A stretch of DNA of 64,000 bases from Spodoptera frugiperda (Eukaryota > Arthropoda > Insecta > Lepidoptera > Noctuidae): positions 1,612,001 through 1,676,000 of the forward strand of contig NC_064229.1 of assembly GCF_023101765.2 (NCBI RefSeq), in the 5' to 3' direction. Below are positions 25,294-37,139 of this stretch, piece by piece. Positions within the stretch are counted from its first letter, which is position 1; each line of letters starts with the position of its first letter. The position numbers and the translations under genes are program-made. The notes beneath the pieces were generated by a model that saw nothing but the letters and a program-made list of their open reading frames with translations, had not been told where the DNA came from and searched no databases.

Positions 25294-26433
25294 TTAAGGT
25301 TCCGTCGGAGAGCTTTTGGGGCCTGTTTCGGCGGGGGTCTTGAAGAAGTCTGACCCCACTGCTCGGACAGTTTCCACCAACCCATTATTTATCTCGTCCA
25401 CGTTTCCACAATCAGCTAGACACTGGAAGCGATTTTGCAGTTGGAGTTGGAACTGCTCGGGGTTTTGGATCTGGGCACGTCCAGGGCGGAGCGTGGACTT
25501 CACCAGGCGTGACCGCTCTAGTTTTACATTGATGTTCAGTGTGCCCCTGACAATACGGTGATCGCTACCGGTTTTCACCTTCGCTATCACAGAGACATCA
25601 CTGAATATACGTCTTTCGGTCGCCATGATGAAGTCGATCTCATTTTTGGTAGAACCATCAGGGCTTATCCATGTCCACTTCTTGGCCGGTCGCTTCTGGA
25701 AGAAGGAGTTCATCAAATAGAGTCTCTCCCTCTCCATAAAGTCGACCAGCCGCTGGCCCCGATGGTTTCGCTGCCCATATCCAAATGGCCCTATTCTCAA
25801 CTCATCGCTATTCCGTGTGCCCACCTTTGCATTGAAATCCCCCATCACAACGGTGAAGTGTGTTTCGGAGGAGTGTATGGCTTTTGAAATTTCCTCATAC
25901 AGAGCCTCTACTTCGTCGTCACAATGTGTCGAGGTCGGCGCATATACCTGTATGACCTTCAGCGAATACCGGTTAGATATTCTGAGTATAAGGTACGCTA
26001 CCCTGTTCGACACACTGTCGACCTCACACACGTTGTTGACGAGAGACTTGCGGACGAGAAATCCGACACCACCCTGGGATTTACGGTCTCCTTCCCGGAA
26101 GAAGAGCAAGTTGCCGGAATCTAGGATTATCGTATCCTGACCCTCTCTTCGGATTTCAGATAGTCCCAAGATGTCCCACCGCATTTTGCTCAATTCTTCC
26201 TCCAGCTCGACAATCTTCTCATCAGTCCGCAGTGTGCGGATGTTGTGCGTTGCCAGGGCCAAAGTTCGTCGGGGGTGGTAGCGCTTTCTCTGCCGGGGAT
26301 TCTTAGCACCCCCTGCTCCGCCGTTACCTGATCCGCTACCTAGATCAGGAATAGCGGAGCTGCCGGGGACTGGGGGCCGTGTAATTTTGTTGTCGCTCAT
26401 AGTGAAAGGGGGGGGGGTTGCCATAATCCCCAC
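25294..26433 (-). CDS. RTE endonuclease domain (APE-type), frameshifted end
   Basis: A 379-residue frame with exonuclease-endonuclease-phosphatase motifs: LATHNIRTLR, ILGLSEIRREGQ (catalytic Glu), VIQVYAPTS, VVMGDFNAKVG and the C-terminal GSDHRIVRG with the catalytic Asp-His. Insect gene sets often label such frames 'craniofacial development protein 2-like'. It is really the target-nicking enzyme of an RTE element. The last ~7 residues are out of frame because of the nearby shift. A run of ten G (about 26,406-26,415) lies just inside the start. An overlapping frame (26,345-26,554) could hold the original N-terminus, so the true start is uncertain. Confidence 0.85.
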   Translation of the reverse strand: MGIMATPPPFTMSDNKITRPPVPGSSAIPDLGSGSGNGGAGGAKNPRQRKRYHPRRTLALATHNIRTLRTDEKIVELEEELSKMRWDILGLSEIRREGQDTIILDSGNLLFFREGDRKSQGGVGFLVRKSLVNNVCEVDSVSNRVAYLILRISNRYSLKVIQVYAPTSTHCDDEVEALYEEISKAIHSSETHFTVVMGDFNAKVGTRNSDELRIGPFGYGQRNHRGQRLVDFMERERLYLMNSFFQKRPAKKWTWISPDGSTKNEIDFIMATERRIFSDVSVIAKVKTGSDHRIVRGTLNINVKLERSRLVKSTLRPGRAQIQNPEQFQLQLQNRFQCLADCGNVDEINNGLVETVRAVGSDFFKTPAETGPKSSPTEP

Positions 26434-26560
26434 GCTTGGCAGGCGGCTTGGGGATCGCAGTTAGGTCACCGATAAATTTTGAGAATGCTGCTGCCCATTC
26501 CTCGGTGGCTGGTCGCAGTTTTAGGACGTACCCGTTAAAGCCAATTAATTCCAAGGGCTA

Positions 26561-28014
26561 CATCGGTAGAATTGGTGAAAGGCTTATACGCGTTACTTTG
26601 GGAACTCGTGAATTTTGGTTTTTCACCAATGTATGATATCAGTTCCACATCATGGGGATTCAATGTTGGCACAAGAAGTAAAGCAAAAAGAGAAAAATGG
26701 CTGGCATTAAAACGACAAATTTTTTTACACACTTTACCTAAAAGACCTTGAAAAAGGACTAAAATGTCAAAAGACACACTGGCTATAAATTAAAACCATA
26801 AAAATCCTCCTAAATTATATGAAAAATAATCCAAACCCCACAAATGGCCGAAGCCGATGGCCAAGTTTCGGAGCGAAGGACCAAAATTTTGGGAATCTCC
26901 AATCCAAGATTATTCCTTATCAAGTGGCGTAGGTATCATTACGGGCGATCCGAACGGGATTAACAGTGGGCCTCGCGAAAATAATTAACAATTCCAACGA
27001 CAGTTAGGCCGTAAACGTTTAAGCTGGAGTCCGCGGGGCCCTCCAAATGGTACCGCCCACGGAGCCTATTACGATATAGGGAGAAAGCATACTGAGACAA
27101 TCGCACAAGATTTCTAAGAAGACTTTGAGGTTATTTTTAACATTTTTAATTACTTGGCCAAATATACATCTGGATCTAAGTCATAATATACTAACAATTA
27201 TAAAACTAACTGTAAATATTTTTTGCAAAAAGTGTTTAACAATAAACAACAGAATGAATCTTTGATTGAATACATTTTTGGCACGGGAATTACTTGTGTA
27301 GATTAGGGCAGTTTTATTGAAGCTTGACTGTTGTTTGTTTGGATCAAATTTAGTAATTATCATTTTAAAATCTCTGACGTCCAACCGATCTGATATATGG
27401 TGCACACTCTTAATTTTGTGACCATACAACATAAGCCCAATGTTTAAAATATTTTTTATGCAATAATAATAGTTCTACGATAATGATGAGTTTTTACATC
27501 CTTCAAGCTTTATATATGGAGTGATCCTGCAATCCTTATCACATATTTCATTTACTTACTTTAAGTAACAAATTTAGCTACTCAAATCAGTTACAGCTAC
27601 TGGTTTATAATACCCAACTATTAAAACAAACAAGACCTTTTTAAAACTAACCGTTCACCCAGTGTACGCGGACCCTTCCGTTATTGCCTCGCTGTAACGT
27701 CATATGGCCCTAGAACGACCACTTACGTACGTAAGAGGCATTTACGTGTGCGTCCCACCTTAAGGCTCTCAGTGTTAATAATTAAATTCACTTTGCTGTG
27801 AAAAAAATCTTAAGACGCAATGTTTTCGTACAATTAGTAGAAGCAACTGAATAACTGTTGGTCGTGGAATAAATCTTAAGCTACGGTTTCTTGTAATGTT
27901 AGAGGGAAGTAGAGGAAAGTTGAGGGACTTTTTTGAGGAATTCTAGTTTGGATTTTGAATGGAAATGTGTGGAATGTCAATTATATTGTAGATAGAGAGA
28001 GTTAGGGATCTTTT
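26561..28014. other. No gene seen
   Basis: Mixed-composition DNA without a convincing exon or a recognised repeat. Confidence 0.4.
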
Positions 28015-28130
28015 TTAACACATTGAACGCCGTGGTGGTCTCCTGTGACCGACGTTAGTGAAGGATTTGCCTTTAACAGTTTTCTATTGGCAGCCAAAGA
28101 CTTAAATTTCCACTTAAGTTATTTTTATCT
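28015..28130 (+). repeat. Repeat family H, copy 1
   Basis: ACACATTGAACGCCGTGGTG, then ACGTTAGTGAAGGATTTGCC and TTTAACAGTTTTCTATTGGC. The same order occurs at 60,892-60,990, and reversed at 32,105-32,215. Short non-coding element. Confidence 0.6.
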
Positions 28131-28379
28131 GTAGTACAAAAATAACATAAACCATTGACTTTCATTTATTTAGACAGAAAATTTTTATCATACCAAAAAT
28201 GTCAAAAAACAAAATCAGTAATTGTCCTACGTATACTCACATAGACAAAGCAAAAGGTCACTCACTAACTAGAACAAACTAATTCTGGAAAGTTACGTGA
28301 CCTTCAAGCTTGGGTCAGGTAAAATCTTTAGAAATAATTACTCTTTGAATGAAAGAAAGTAAAGTCTGTCATTTCCAAA

Positions 28380-28496
28380 AAATGTGACACCTAGACCTAA
28401 AACAACAATTTGTAGATCACACAGGGCTTTTCCGTGCAAGAATCTAGAAGAAGCCGATTGTTCAGTCACCGCACCAACCGTGCAGTCAAGTCTGAG
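28380..28496 (-). repeat. Family D SINE, 3'-truncated
   Basis: Minus-strand copy with an internal deletion: ACCGCACCAACCGTGCAGTC (head) and ACAACAATTTGTAGATCACA (body) on the plus strand. Confidence 0.6.
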
Positions 28497-31170
28497 ACAT
28501 AAATTCGTATAACACGTTAGTATGAATTTACATAACTTTGAAAACCTTATTATGTTTACATAAGCCGTATGAACAAGCCCATTCTCCTTTTTTGTAGACA
28601 TTATTGTATGTATTAATATTAGGTACATAACCCTGAAACTAATCATAACAAGAAACCTTTCACTTCATTGTACATACAAGTAGTAAAGTTAAACCCTTTC
28701 ATACATCAATTATAGAAACCTACGCCCTTTACACAATACACCCGTTAAACCAATTTTTAGTTCCACAAAACGTAAGTTCGGAGGGTGGAAAATTAAAAAT
28801 TCAGGTTTGCACGCCCGAACCGGGGTATTTTATACACGCATCATAAACCTAATGTTATTTATTGTGGCAATAAACGGGGAAAAGTGAAAATAACGAGAGC
28901 CCCACCCCCCGCGCCTCTTTAAGCTCCACAAGCGCCCCCTACGATTTTTCTTAGAAACCAACTCAGTTTTGAAGTGAAATCAAAGTTCACAAATCAAACG
29001 CGGCTTGCGTTTGGATATTGACGCAATGTTCGTTTCTGATTTTATCCAACATAGTGTAGATCGAAAACGTAAGCATTAAACAACTTATAGGTAGGTTAAG
29101 ACTTACCCACAACTAAAGAAAATCTAGAATATTATTGTCAATTTTACTTAAAGTTAACTTTTTATAATTTAAAACTGTATTCAAACGCAATCAGATTAAA
29201 ATTCAAAATGCTTCTATCAAGATGGCGGGAACGACTCATAGGACCATTTCCTCTTTTAAATGCAGTTGCCGCGTTTAATATCGTGGCAGATTCTTAACAA
29301 CATTTGAGTGCCCGGAGGACCTTAAAGTCAAATATTGGATAAACTCCAAATTGTCTTTAATACTTTTTATAATTAGACAATTTTACGCATCTGGGACCCT
29401 AAGTTCACCTACTTCGGGACTTCTACTTAATTATAAGAGACAATTAAGAGACGTTTACAAGGTTTTCTCACTTTAAAAGCCTTTGAAATCTGGTCCTTCG
29501 AGTCTACGAAATAAGGACCAGAAAAACCGCAAGGAATTTTGGCCAAGAAAATAATCGTCGTATTAAATAATTTAGACCTTAATAGCTTTCGCTTTTGTAA
29601 AATGATTTCCCAGTTTTTGGAGATATAATTGGAGGCGGAGTTACTTATTACTTACAATTTCATTGAAGAAACTGTCGGGGGTTTAAAAATATTGATATTT
29701 CTTGCCAAATTGTTATGACAATGTGCTTTCTGCGTTGGAATGATGCCGCAATTTTGTTCTTACTATAATTACCCCCTCATCGTCTATTTGTAGATTAACT
29801 TTTGTTTGCTAAATTACTTCATTAGTCGAGTAGTAAGTACGACTGTTTGTAGAAGGTCGAGGCCGCCAGACATTAATATTATTTTTCTTTGAAAATTCTT
29901 CGAAGAGTGGTCGTTATTTTTATTAATCTGATGTTCAATTTAAATTCCATTGCACATTAGCAATAGAACGAAAAGAGCTTTACAGCATACACCTTTGAGG
30001 CTAAAGACATAACAGATGATATTAGTAATCACTCATAGTTAAGCAGTTAAGCAGAATTTCAAAACAAATATTTAGTAAACAGAGACATAACACTTACAGA
30101 TAGAAACTATCAACTTCCCGCCCACTTTAAATAATCCCGTAATCGTCTTAAACGATGGCCAGACGATGCCAATCGAAAGGTTTTTACCTCCTCTATCCCT
30201 TTATGCGCTTAAATCTTAAAAAGCTTCCCAGAACTCTTAGATTTATTAAATACTTTAAGTAGTTCGAGGAAACTGGCTAAGTAATAGCAGTTCCGATTGA
30301 TCTGTCTTTAAATTACGATCGTTTTCTATAGATAATCCTTTTGGATGTTTCCTGTTTGTGTGATAATTTGATTTTCTGCCAGTTAAATTTATGTTGCAGT
30401 TTACTGTTAATACTAACACACATGTAGTGACAAATCTCTATTACAGACACTAAGGGTGAGTATTTTGCGTAACACCCACAACAATTCTAGATATCTGCAT
30501 TGTTTTTGAGGCGTCCTAAATTGAAAAGCGATATAATAAACTCGATTGAATAATCTTACAAGCTTCGAGTTCAACAATCAACCTTGAAACTAATAGACCA
30601 ACCAATCAGTAATATCAAAACCATGTAACAACTAAAAAAACTATGAAAAATATAACTTCAAAAACGTAATATTTAACATCACCGCCCCTTACGTCATTAA
30701 GGCAGTACCGCAATGTCTGGTAAAAATTAAATTTTATCAGATAGCCAACCTGCCAACCCCCCTCCGTTAACGGTCGTAAAGTTACCTTTATAGCCAACTT
30801 TTACAATTTCAATGTGAAACCACTTTCGACAGCTCTTACGAGCGGGTCACGGGGAAAATTTAGAATTGCAGACTTATAACCTTTTGTGCTAAAAAAAGTC
30901 ATGTTATTTAAAGTTTTCGCGGGAACATTTTTCTTCCTTTTTCAAGGTTTACTTCTGTGGTGAAAACCTTTGGAGTTACAACACTTTCTTCGTGTGAAAA
31001 GACTGAGTGAAATAAGCTAGTTTATGGTAATAGTCGTCGTTGAAGAATTCTTAAGCAGTTTACTAAAAATATATTATCATACCTGTTAATAATATCGTAA
31101 ACAAAATACTCTAATATTGCATCATTAAAGTATAAATTCTCCGTCCCTTATTTCGCAGACTTTCTCTTTG
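28497..31170. other. No gene seen
   Basis: No exon or known repeat is recognised in this 2.7-kb stretch. Confidence 0.35.
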
Positions 31171-31281
31171 AACCCTAAGGTGAAATGGTAGAAAATGCCA
31201 TACGGCATTAGGTTCGCCTTATGTAACACTATTTGAATGTATTGTGTACATTAAAGGTTAAATAAATAAATAAATAAGTTT
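31171..31281 (+). repeat. Non-LTR/SINE 3' end with (AAAT)n tail
   Basis: AAATGCCATACGGCATTAGG and TTCGCCTTATGTAACACTAT, followed by an (AAAT)n tail at about 31,258-31,278. This 3' end is common in moth genomes. Only ~110 bases remain. Confidence 0.55.
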
Positions 31282-32104
31282 ACAAACGTCATGAATTTAA
31301 TCATACACAAAATATAGAAAGTAGTGCACGTATAACCAAAAAAATCTTATTATTTAATTGAATAAAATAAGCTCAGCCGCAGAACATTCCGGAGTTTCAC
31401 AAGGAGAATCCTTAGTTTCAGCCGAAGGAAGCCGATGAAGTAAACAAAACTTTTATAAGCAATATTTACGCATTTTGATTGATGTTGTGTGTTTTACGAC
31501 TTTTCGAATCGACGGGAAATTGAAGATTCATATTTTCAACGTGAAATTTTTATAAGGCTGTCGCCTACGTGACCTTTTACTTTTCAAGTTTCTTGTTATA
31601 AATTAGTTTTTAATAGTAAGTGGGAGGGAAGTCAATTATCTACAGCTACACAAGTACTTCACTAATTATATTTTTTAAATCGACTCAGCGTTAAGAAAGA
31701 CCAAAAAGATTTGGTCCTTTGATACGCAATCCGTATTTTAGTTGCGAAACAGTAAATGCGAATACCACGTAATGGTATGGACTATGAATATATTTTAGTA
31801 GGCGTCCAGACTGAAACTTATATAATATTTTTCTCCGTATCCAAAATTAGGGCAAGTTTATTCTAGACTACGCATTTTGTTTCGTAGCAGGCGTAACCAG
31901 TTTGCTACGAAATTGCGTAGCGATTCGTAGCCGCGTAGCGTAACATGGTGATACTTTGTAGACGTCATTCAGTGGCATAGATGACTAGTTGACGTTGCTC
32001 TTGCTTACCAACTTCTAGATGGGACACTGTCTAATTTGCAGGTCTCTGGAGTTATTTTGACAGATTATCCGACGCTACGGCGACTGCTGTGCGGTGCAAT
32101 AGTT

Positions 32105-32215
32105 TAACATTTCATTAATTCTTTAAGTCTTTGACTGCCAATAGACAACTGTTAAAGGCAAATCCTCCGCTAACGTCAGTCACCAGTGAATACCACGGCG
32201 TTCAATGTGTTAATA
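32105..32215 (-). repeat. Repeat family H, copy 2
   Basis: Reverse orientation of the copy at 28,015: GTTAAAGGCAAATCCTCCGC and ACGGCGTTCAATGTGTTAAT on the plus strand. Confidence 0.6.
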
Positions 32216-33349
32216 ATTTCATTTTAATTTCTGATGAAGTACCTAACCTACCTAACTATCTCCAAAAATATCAGTTATGTGTAGATACTAATGCGACACG
32301 AAACGAATGATCCTAAGTAGAAAATTTGAAAACCTTTTAAGGTGATTACCATCAATTTTAACAGTGACTTAAGCACTTACCAGCTTTTAAACTCAACGAC
32401 AGTTTTCGAATAACGAACTTAACGCCGCCATCTTGATTAAGGTCAGCTGTCAAAATGGCGCGCTTTTCAGTAATTAGTAGCGACATCTGTTGGATTAGTT
32501 TTATAAACATTAACGCTTTTAAACGATTTGAAGCTTACTATCAGTACGTAGTATAAAACAAAGTCGTTTTCCGCTATCTATCCATATTATATTGATTTAA
32601 ATTTACATAATCCTGATGGAAAGATAACGGAAAGCGAGTTTGAATCTACACATATCTTATGACAACTACCCAACAGAGGAAGAGGAAGTTTTAATGCACA
32701 CGAAACCGCGAGTAAAGGCCAATCATTCAGAAGAACCTAAAGAACTACTTTTCTTTTATATATTGCTTAGTATTGTAGTAAGAATCCTTTGGAATCAATC
32801 AACTATATCATGCCAAAGCCAATATTTCACCGAATTCTTTCTACCTTATACCACGTGTAGGTACATTTTCCCACTACAAATACATAAATCCTTAGAATTT
32901 ACAGCCAAACGTTGTTGTTTTGATATTTATTGAAGAAAATTAGCAATAATAAACAAGTTATTAGGTAGGTCTCACACAATTTTCTCCATCGAAATTTCTA
33001 TAATTTTCCCAGTACACCGCAATTTCTAAATACTATTTCTTCATTAATTTTAAAGCAGTAGAATATAATGGCTACACGGAATTTTCGCCAGTTTTGTGAT
33101 TAGATTAGTTCCTATCCAGCTAAGTAATTAGTTTTTCAGTAGTATCACGGTCTATAGCGTCTGGAGTAATGCTGGGGTGGAGCAAATAATATTTCCTTCT
33201 AAAAATAATTATGTAATAATAATTATGCTCCTTATTCGCCGAAGGTTTTTAGTAGAAGTGCTCATGTAATGTATATAAAAACTTGTAAACTTATCACATT
33301 ACTTTTTGTGTGTGTCATTGTTGAATCGAGTCCAAAGCATTTGAATATC

Positions 33350-33495
33350 CGGAGATGCGGACAACGTCACAGGTTACCGGGGTCCAGCACAAAGCAGGAA
33401 AAAGAACGGGGTGGTTTTTAGTCAGTAAGAGTTTGAAACTCCCTCTCGTCTCACCCAAGACGGGAGAAGCAATTGGATTATTTCCCCCTCTTCGA
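33350..33495 (+). repeat. Family B repeat
   Basis: Core GGGGTGGTTTTTAGTCAGTA and ACCCAAGACGGGAGAAGC. It is followed at 33,520-33,640 by a stretch duplicated at 34,098-34,190 (see findings). Confidence 0.65.
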
Positions 33496-33519
33496 CAGGG
33501 TATGGCAAAAAAAGCATTT

Positions 33520-33640
33520 GAATATAAATATATAGACCGAGTTGTTGTCGATGGAAAAAAGTTAACTGATAAAAACACCTTAGACATTAAATCCACCTAT
33601 ATAATTACGTTACATAAAAATTAAATAAATCAATCAATAA
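33520..33640 (+). repeat. Duplicated segment, copy 1
   Basis: Contains AAAAAGTTAACTGATAAAAA, CACCTTAGACATTAAATCCA and CCTATATAATTACGTTACAT, then an AATAAATCAATCAATAAAT tail. The same ~75 bases recur at 34,115-34,190. It probably represents the 3' end of a retroelement. Confidence 0.6.
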
Positions 33641-34001
33641 ATCGTTAAATTAATGCCACAGTTACGTGATACCGTCACAATAACACATAACACTTCAGCT
33701 AATTACAATATGCAATTACAATGATTATCCACCATAAACCAGGATACCATCGGTGATCTTATCTAGCCCAGTATTAGAGCACCACGCGAGCCAATCCGCG
33801 GCTCTCATCTAGTTAATGACCTGTCGAATCAATTCTTACCAAGGACCACAGTAATACAGGAAGGTTTTTTTTATTGAATAAGATGGTAAAAGAATATTGG
33901 AAACTAGTGCGCCTCACCATCAACGATTACATCACTACTTACCATCAGGTGGGATGTAGTCAAGCATTAGTTTTTGCCGAATAAAAAAAAAAAAAAAAAA
34001 G

Positions 34002-34190
34002 ATCAGGGTGGTTTTTAGTTAGTAAGAGTCTGACACTCCCTCCCGCCTCACCCAAGGCGGGAGAAGCCATTGGATGATATCCTCCCTCAAAAAAAAAACC
34101 ATTTAAATATAGACCGAAAAAAGTTAACTGATAAAAATACCTTAGACATTAAGTCCACCTATATAATTACATTACATAAAAAATTAAATA
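34002..34190 (+). repeat. Family B repeat plus duplicated segment, copy 2
   Basis: Family B 3' part (34,002-34,098, GTTAGTAAGAGTCTGACACT) is followed directly by the AAAGTTAACTGATAAAAATACC segment. This is the same arrangement as 33,390-33,640, so either the two move as a unit or a local duplication occurred. Confidence 0.6.
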
Positions 34191-34191
34191 A

Positions 34192-34287
34192 ACGTGTAAC
34201 GTGTCTGGTGTTTCGGATGTCCATGGGCGGCGACGATTGCTTACCATCAAGTGATCCGTGTGCTCGTTTACCGACTTATACCACGCG
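34192..34287 (+). repeat. Family A repeat, 3' fragment
   Basis: GTGTCTGGTGTTTCGGATGT, GGCGACGATTGCTTACCATC and TTTACCGACTTATACCA. It abuts the preceding repeat. Confidence 0.65.
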
Positions 34288-34357
34288 AAAAAGGAATCAG
34301 TGTCCAATGGTTCCGGACATCTTTATTTGAAAAAAAAGAACAACCAACATAATTAAT

Positions 34358-34492
34358 AGAGCTGCGACTATCAATCGGGATACCGGAACCCCAGCTCGAA
34401 AAGCAAAATGAGAAATGGGGTGATTTTAGTCATTAAGAGTCTAACCATATAACCCAAGGCGTCATTGGATGATTTTCGCCCGTTAAAAATAA
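34358..34492 (+). repeat. Family B repeat, diverged
   Basis: AGCTGCGACTATCAATCGGG, CCCCAGCTCGAAAAGCAAAA and GATGATTTTCGCCCGTTAAA. The CTCCCTCTCGCCTCG block is lost. Confidence 0.55.
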
Positions 34493-34737
34493 AAACGTAT
34501 ATACTACGTATTTTAACATCCTGTAGTAAATCCATTTCCCTGATATTCCTTTCCTATTATTTTGATTAGAATACATTTTTATAAAATTATAGTTTGTTTC
34601 GTTGTAATGATAATAATTAAATTTTAATGTCCAGTGTCGGTGATTTATGTGAATTGGTGTAGTTTTTACTAAATCATAATTTAGTTTATTCAAGGACAAA
34701 GAAACAGTATTAAAGATAACATGTTTGTATGTTTTAA

Positions 34738-35047
34738 GTATGGGAGAGCCATGCTTCGGCACGAATGGGCCGGCTCGACCGGAGTGATACCACGGCCTCA
34801 CAGAAAATCCACGTGAAACAACGCTTACGTTGTGTTTTATTGTGTGAGTGAGGTTACCGGAGGCCCTATTACTCCTCTCCCCAATCTTCCTAATCTCCAT
34901 TCCCCCAACAATCCTTATATTCCTAACCCCCAAAAGGCCGACAACGCACTTGTAACGCGTCTGGTATTTTGGGTGTCTATGGGCGGCGCCGATTGCTAAC
35001 CATCAGGTGGTCCAGCTGTTCATTTATCGGTTTATACCATAAAAAAA
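34738..35047 (+). repeat. Family A repeat, full length (best copy)
   Basis: Head GGGAGAGCCATGCTTCGGCA, GGCCGGCTCGACCGGAGTGA, ACCACGGCCTCACAGAAAAT, GAGTGAGGTTACCGGAGGCC, CAACGCACTTGTAACGCGTC, tail TATACCATAAAAAAATG. At about 310 bases this copy defines the family, and no ORF is conserved between copies. SINE-like by the A-rich tail, but no clear tRNA boxes are seen. Confidence 0.75.
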
Positions 35048-35512
35048 TGTTCCATCTGATTTGTGACACTAAAAAGTAAATGAATAAATGATAAATTATA
35101 TTTATTTTGAAAATAGGTTACAATGTAACTTTGTTACACGTCAATCTCTTAAATAACTAAATGAGGCCGGCTATGTGTTGTTACTGCAACTGTAACTGTC
35201 AATTCGAAACATTCAAAGTGAGCTCTATCGCATTCTCGCCCGTCATTGGTCGAGATTATTCTCACAACCAATGACATGGCGGACAGTGATCGAGTTAACT
35301 TCGATCTTTCAATTGAAAGTTACAAAATGGCCAAGCAGATTCGCGAATAATTTTCTGTAAAAAAAGCAAAAAGAAGCGGACACTGATGATTTTATCCCAC
35401 AACTGATTTTAATGAAATGAAATGTTACACGGTTAAAAAGCGCTGTGGTTCAACTCTAATATACCTGGGGTCTTAAAGACCACATAAAATAATGTAAAGT
35501 TTAATACAAAAA

Positions 35513-35818
35513 AAACAACGTCTTGCCTTTTGTCCCCAAGGGGTAGGCAGAGGTGCATCTGCACATTACGGCACGTAATGCCACTGTACAATGTACAGTC
35601 ACTTTTCACCATTTGTGTTATAAGTCCCATGTAATAGGGGGTGAGCCTATTGCCATATACTGGGGACAATTCCAGACTCCGTGCTACTTACTACTGAGAA
35701 ATTTACGCAAAACCAAACAAAGACCTGTCATACTTTTACCCGAATCGAATCGGGAATTGAACCCGGAACCCCTTGTCTGGTAGTCGCGCTTGCGATCACT
35801 GGACCAACGAGGCAGTCC
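35513..35818 (-). repeat. Family C tRNA-derived SINE, full length
   Basis: Minus strand: the tRNA-like head lies at 35,745-35,818 (CGGGAATTGAACCCGGAACC is the B-box region on the plus strand; CACTGGACCAACGAGGCAGT the A-box region). The body AGGGGTAGGCAGAGGTGCAT lies at the other end. It pairs with the copies at 14,650, 36,316 and 59,867. Confidence 0.7.
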
Positions 35819-36315
35819 TTAAAAAAACTATTTCCAAAATTTAAAAAAAATACAATTTTTCTACAATAATTTTCCATTTAACTTCAACACAACACATTTC
35901 TACAATTTTCATCAAAAGTAATATTATGGGCCCACTTCTAGTGGTTCCCTAGGGGCCCCAAAATCGCGGCCGGCCCTGACCTCTTGTGTTTTAAGACGTA
36001 TAAATATGAAACAGCGTCTGGCATTCTAACAAATATTAATGTTACTTGGTCCGTCAATATTTCATGTGTCTGGTTACCTGAGTATCTGGCCACAGCCGCC
36101 CGTAGTGGTTCGGTCATCTTTTAAAACGACCTGGTATGAAAATATATTATGATCATGCTTATTAGAATTTTAGATTCTGGCAAAAAGTAGGTCTGATATA
36201 AGTACTTATACTTAATCTACCTAAAGGTCCTACATTAGATAACACCTGTGACATTATTATGTTTAGTTATGTTACTTAATAGTTATTACTGATTTATGTT
36301 CATACTTTTCTTCAG

Positions 36316-36530
36316 ATTGCCTCATTGATCAAGTGGTCTCGGGTTCGATTCCCTGTTTGGGCAAAGTATTACTAGGCTTTTGAAAATTTCTCAGCAGTAT
36401 AACGAAGTCTGCATTGCCCAGTATATGGCAATAGGCCCACCACATAGGATTAAAAAACAATGGTGAAAAGTGGCTGTACATTGTACACTTGTACAGGGGT
36501 ATTACGAACCGAAATGGGCGTGACGATAAA
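36316..36530 (+). repeat. Family C SINE with shortened head
   Basis: TTGCCTCATTGATCAAGTGG then CTCGGGTTCGATTCCCTGTT. The middle of the tRNA-like head is deleted. The body GCCCAGTATATGGCAATAGG and GTGGCTGTACATTGTACACT follows. Confidence 0.65.
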
Positions 36531-37139
36531 AAAATCTTAATCCTTCAAGTCAAAGTCATGTAATGTATCTACATATTCCAACTAAACCATAAATAAGTAT
36601 TTTTGAAATGTCCACAAATAAATAATAGTATTTTAATCCGTCCATCAGTGAAACTAGGTGCTCGTTCCAAAGTGTAGCTTCGAATGTAGAAGAACGAGTA
36701 GGAAACTCCATGCGTTACTGTATTCGTTACTCGCTAAGAATTTGTATATGCAACGAATCTCAATCTCTTCTTCCAGCTCTTGTTAAAAAGACATTGGAAC
36801 ATGTATAACTTACTTACTTCTTTCTATCCTATTCATTCACACTACTTTTTAAACAAACAACTTTTCATAGTCCTACCTCAAATCTAACTAACAAAACTAA
36901 GCATTAATAACTAAAATTTACATAAAATCCGAACCAAACACTTTTTTCATTGCATTCCTAAATAAAAATTTCTAGAATATAAATTAGTTTTAATATAGGC
37001 TTCATAAAAAATATAGGCTTATCTTTAGGCGAGCTCCATAAAGCATATTACTTAGCTAGTTACGTTGTCATAGCAACGGAATATAAACAAAAACAGGCTG
37101 TAAGATTAGAGTGTCGTATTTTGTTTTGTTTTTAAAAAA

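Larger units (their letters stand above)
23399..26560 (-). mobile_element. RTE-clade non-LTR retrotransposon, nearly complete
   Basis: Minus-strand element with an apurinic-type endonuclease frame (25,294-26,433) followed by a reverse transcriptase frame (23,399-25,270). No gag-like ORF, terminal repeat or RNase H domain is seen, which fits RTE elements. Its GC content is clearly above its surroundings. The 5' end is probably near 26,560, where an overlapping frame starts. The 3' end is close to 23,400, with no clear poly-A. A one-base frameshift at 25,314-25,317 separates the two domains. The rest is open, so the insertion is fairly young. Confidence 0.85.

Noticed and set aside
25300..25330. 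Programmed frameshift in the RTE element, by analogy with the Polinton
   Set aside because: The sequence CCCC AAAA G is not a canonical X XXY YYZ heptamer in phase; a lost A is simpler.
34433..34933. 166-residue minus-strand frame
   Set aside because: It runs antisense through a family B and a family A repeat, and similar peptides come from other copies.
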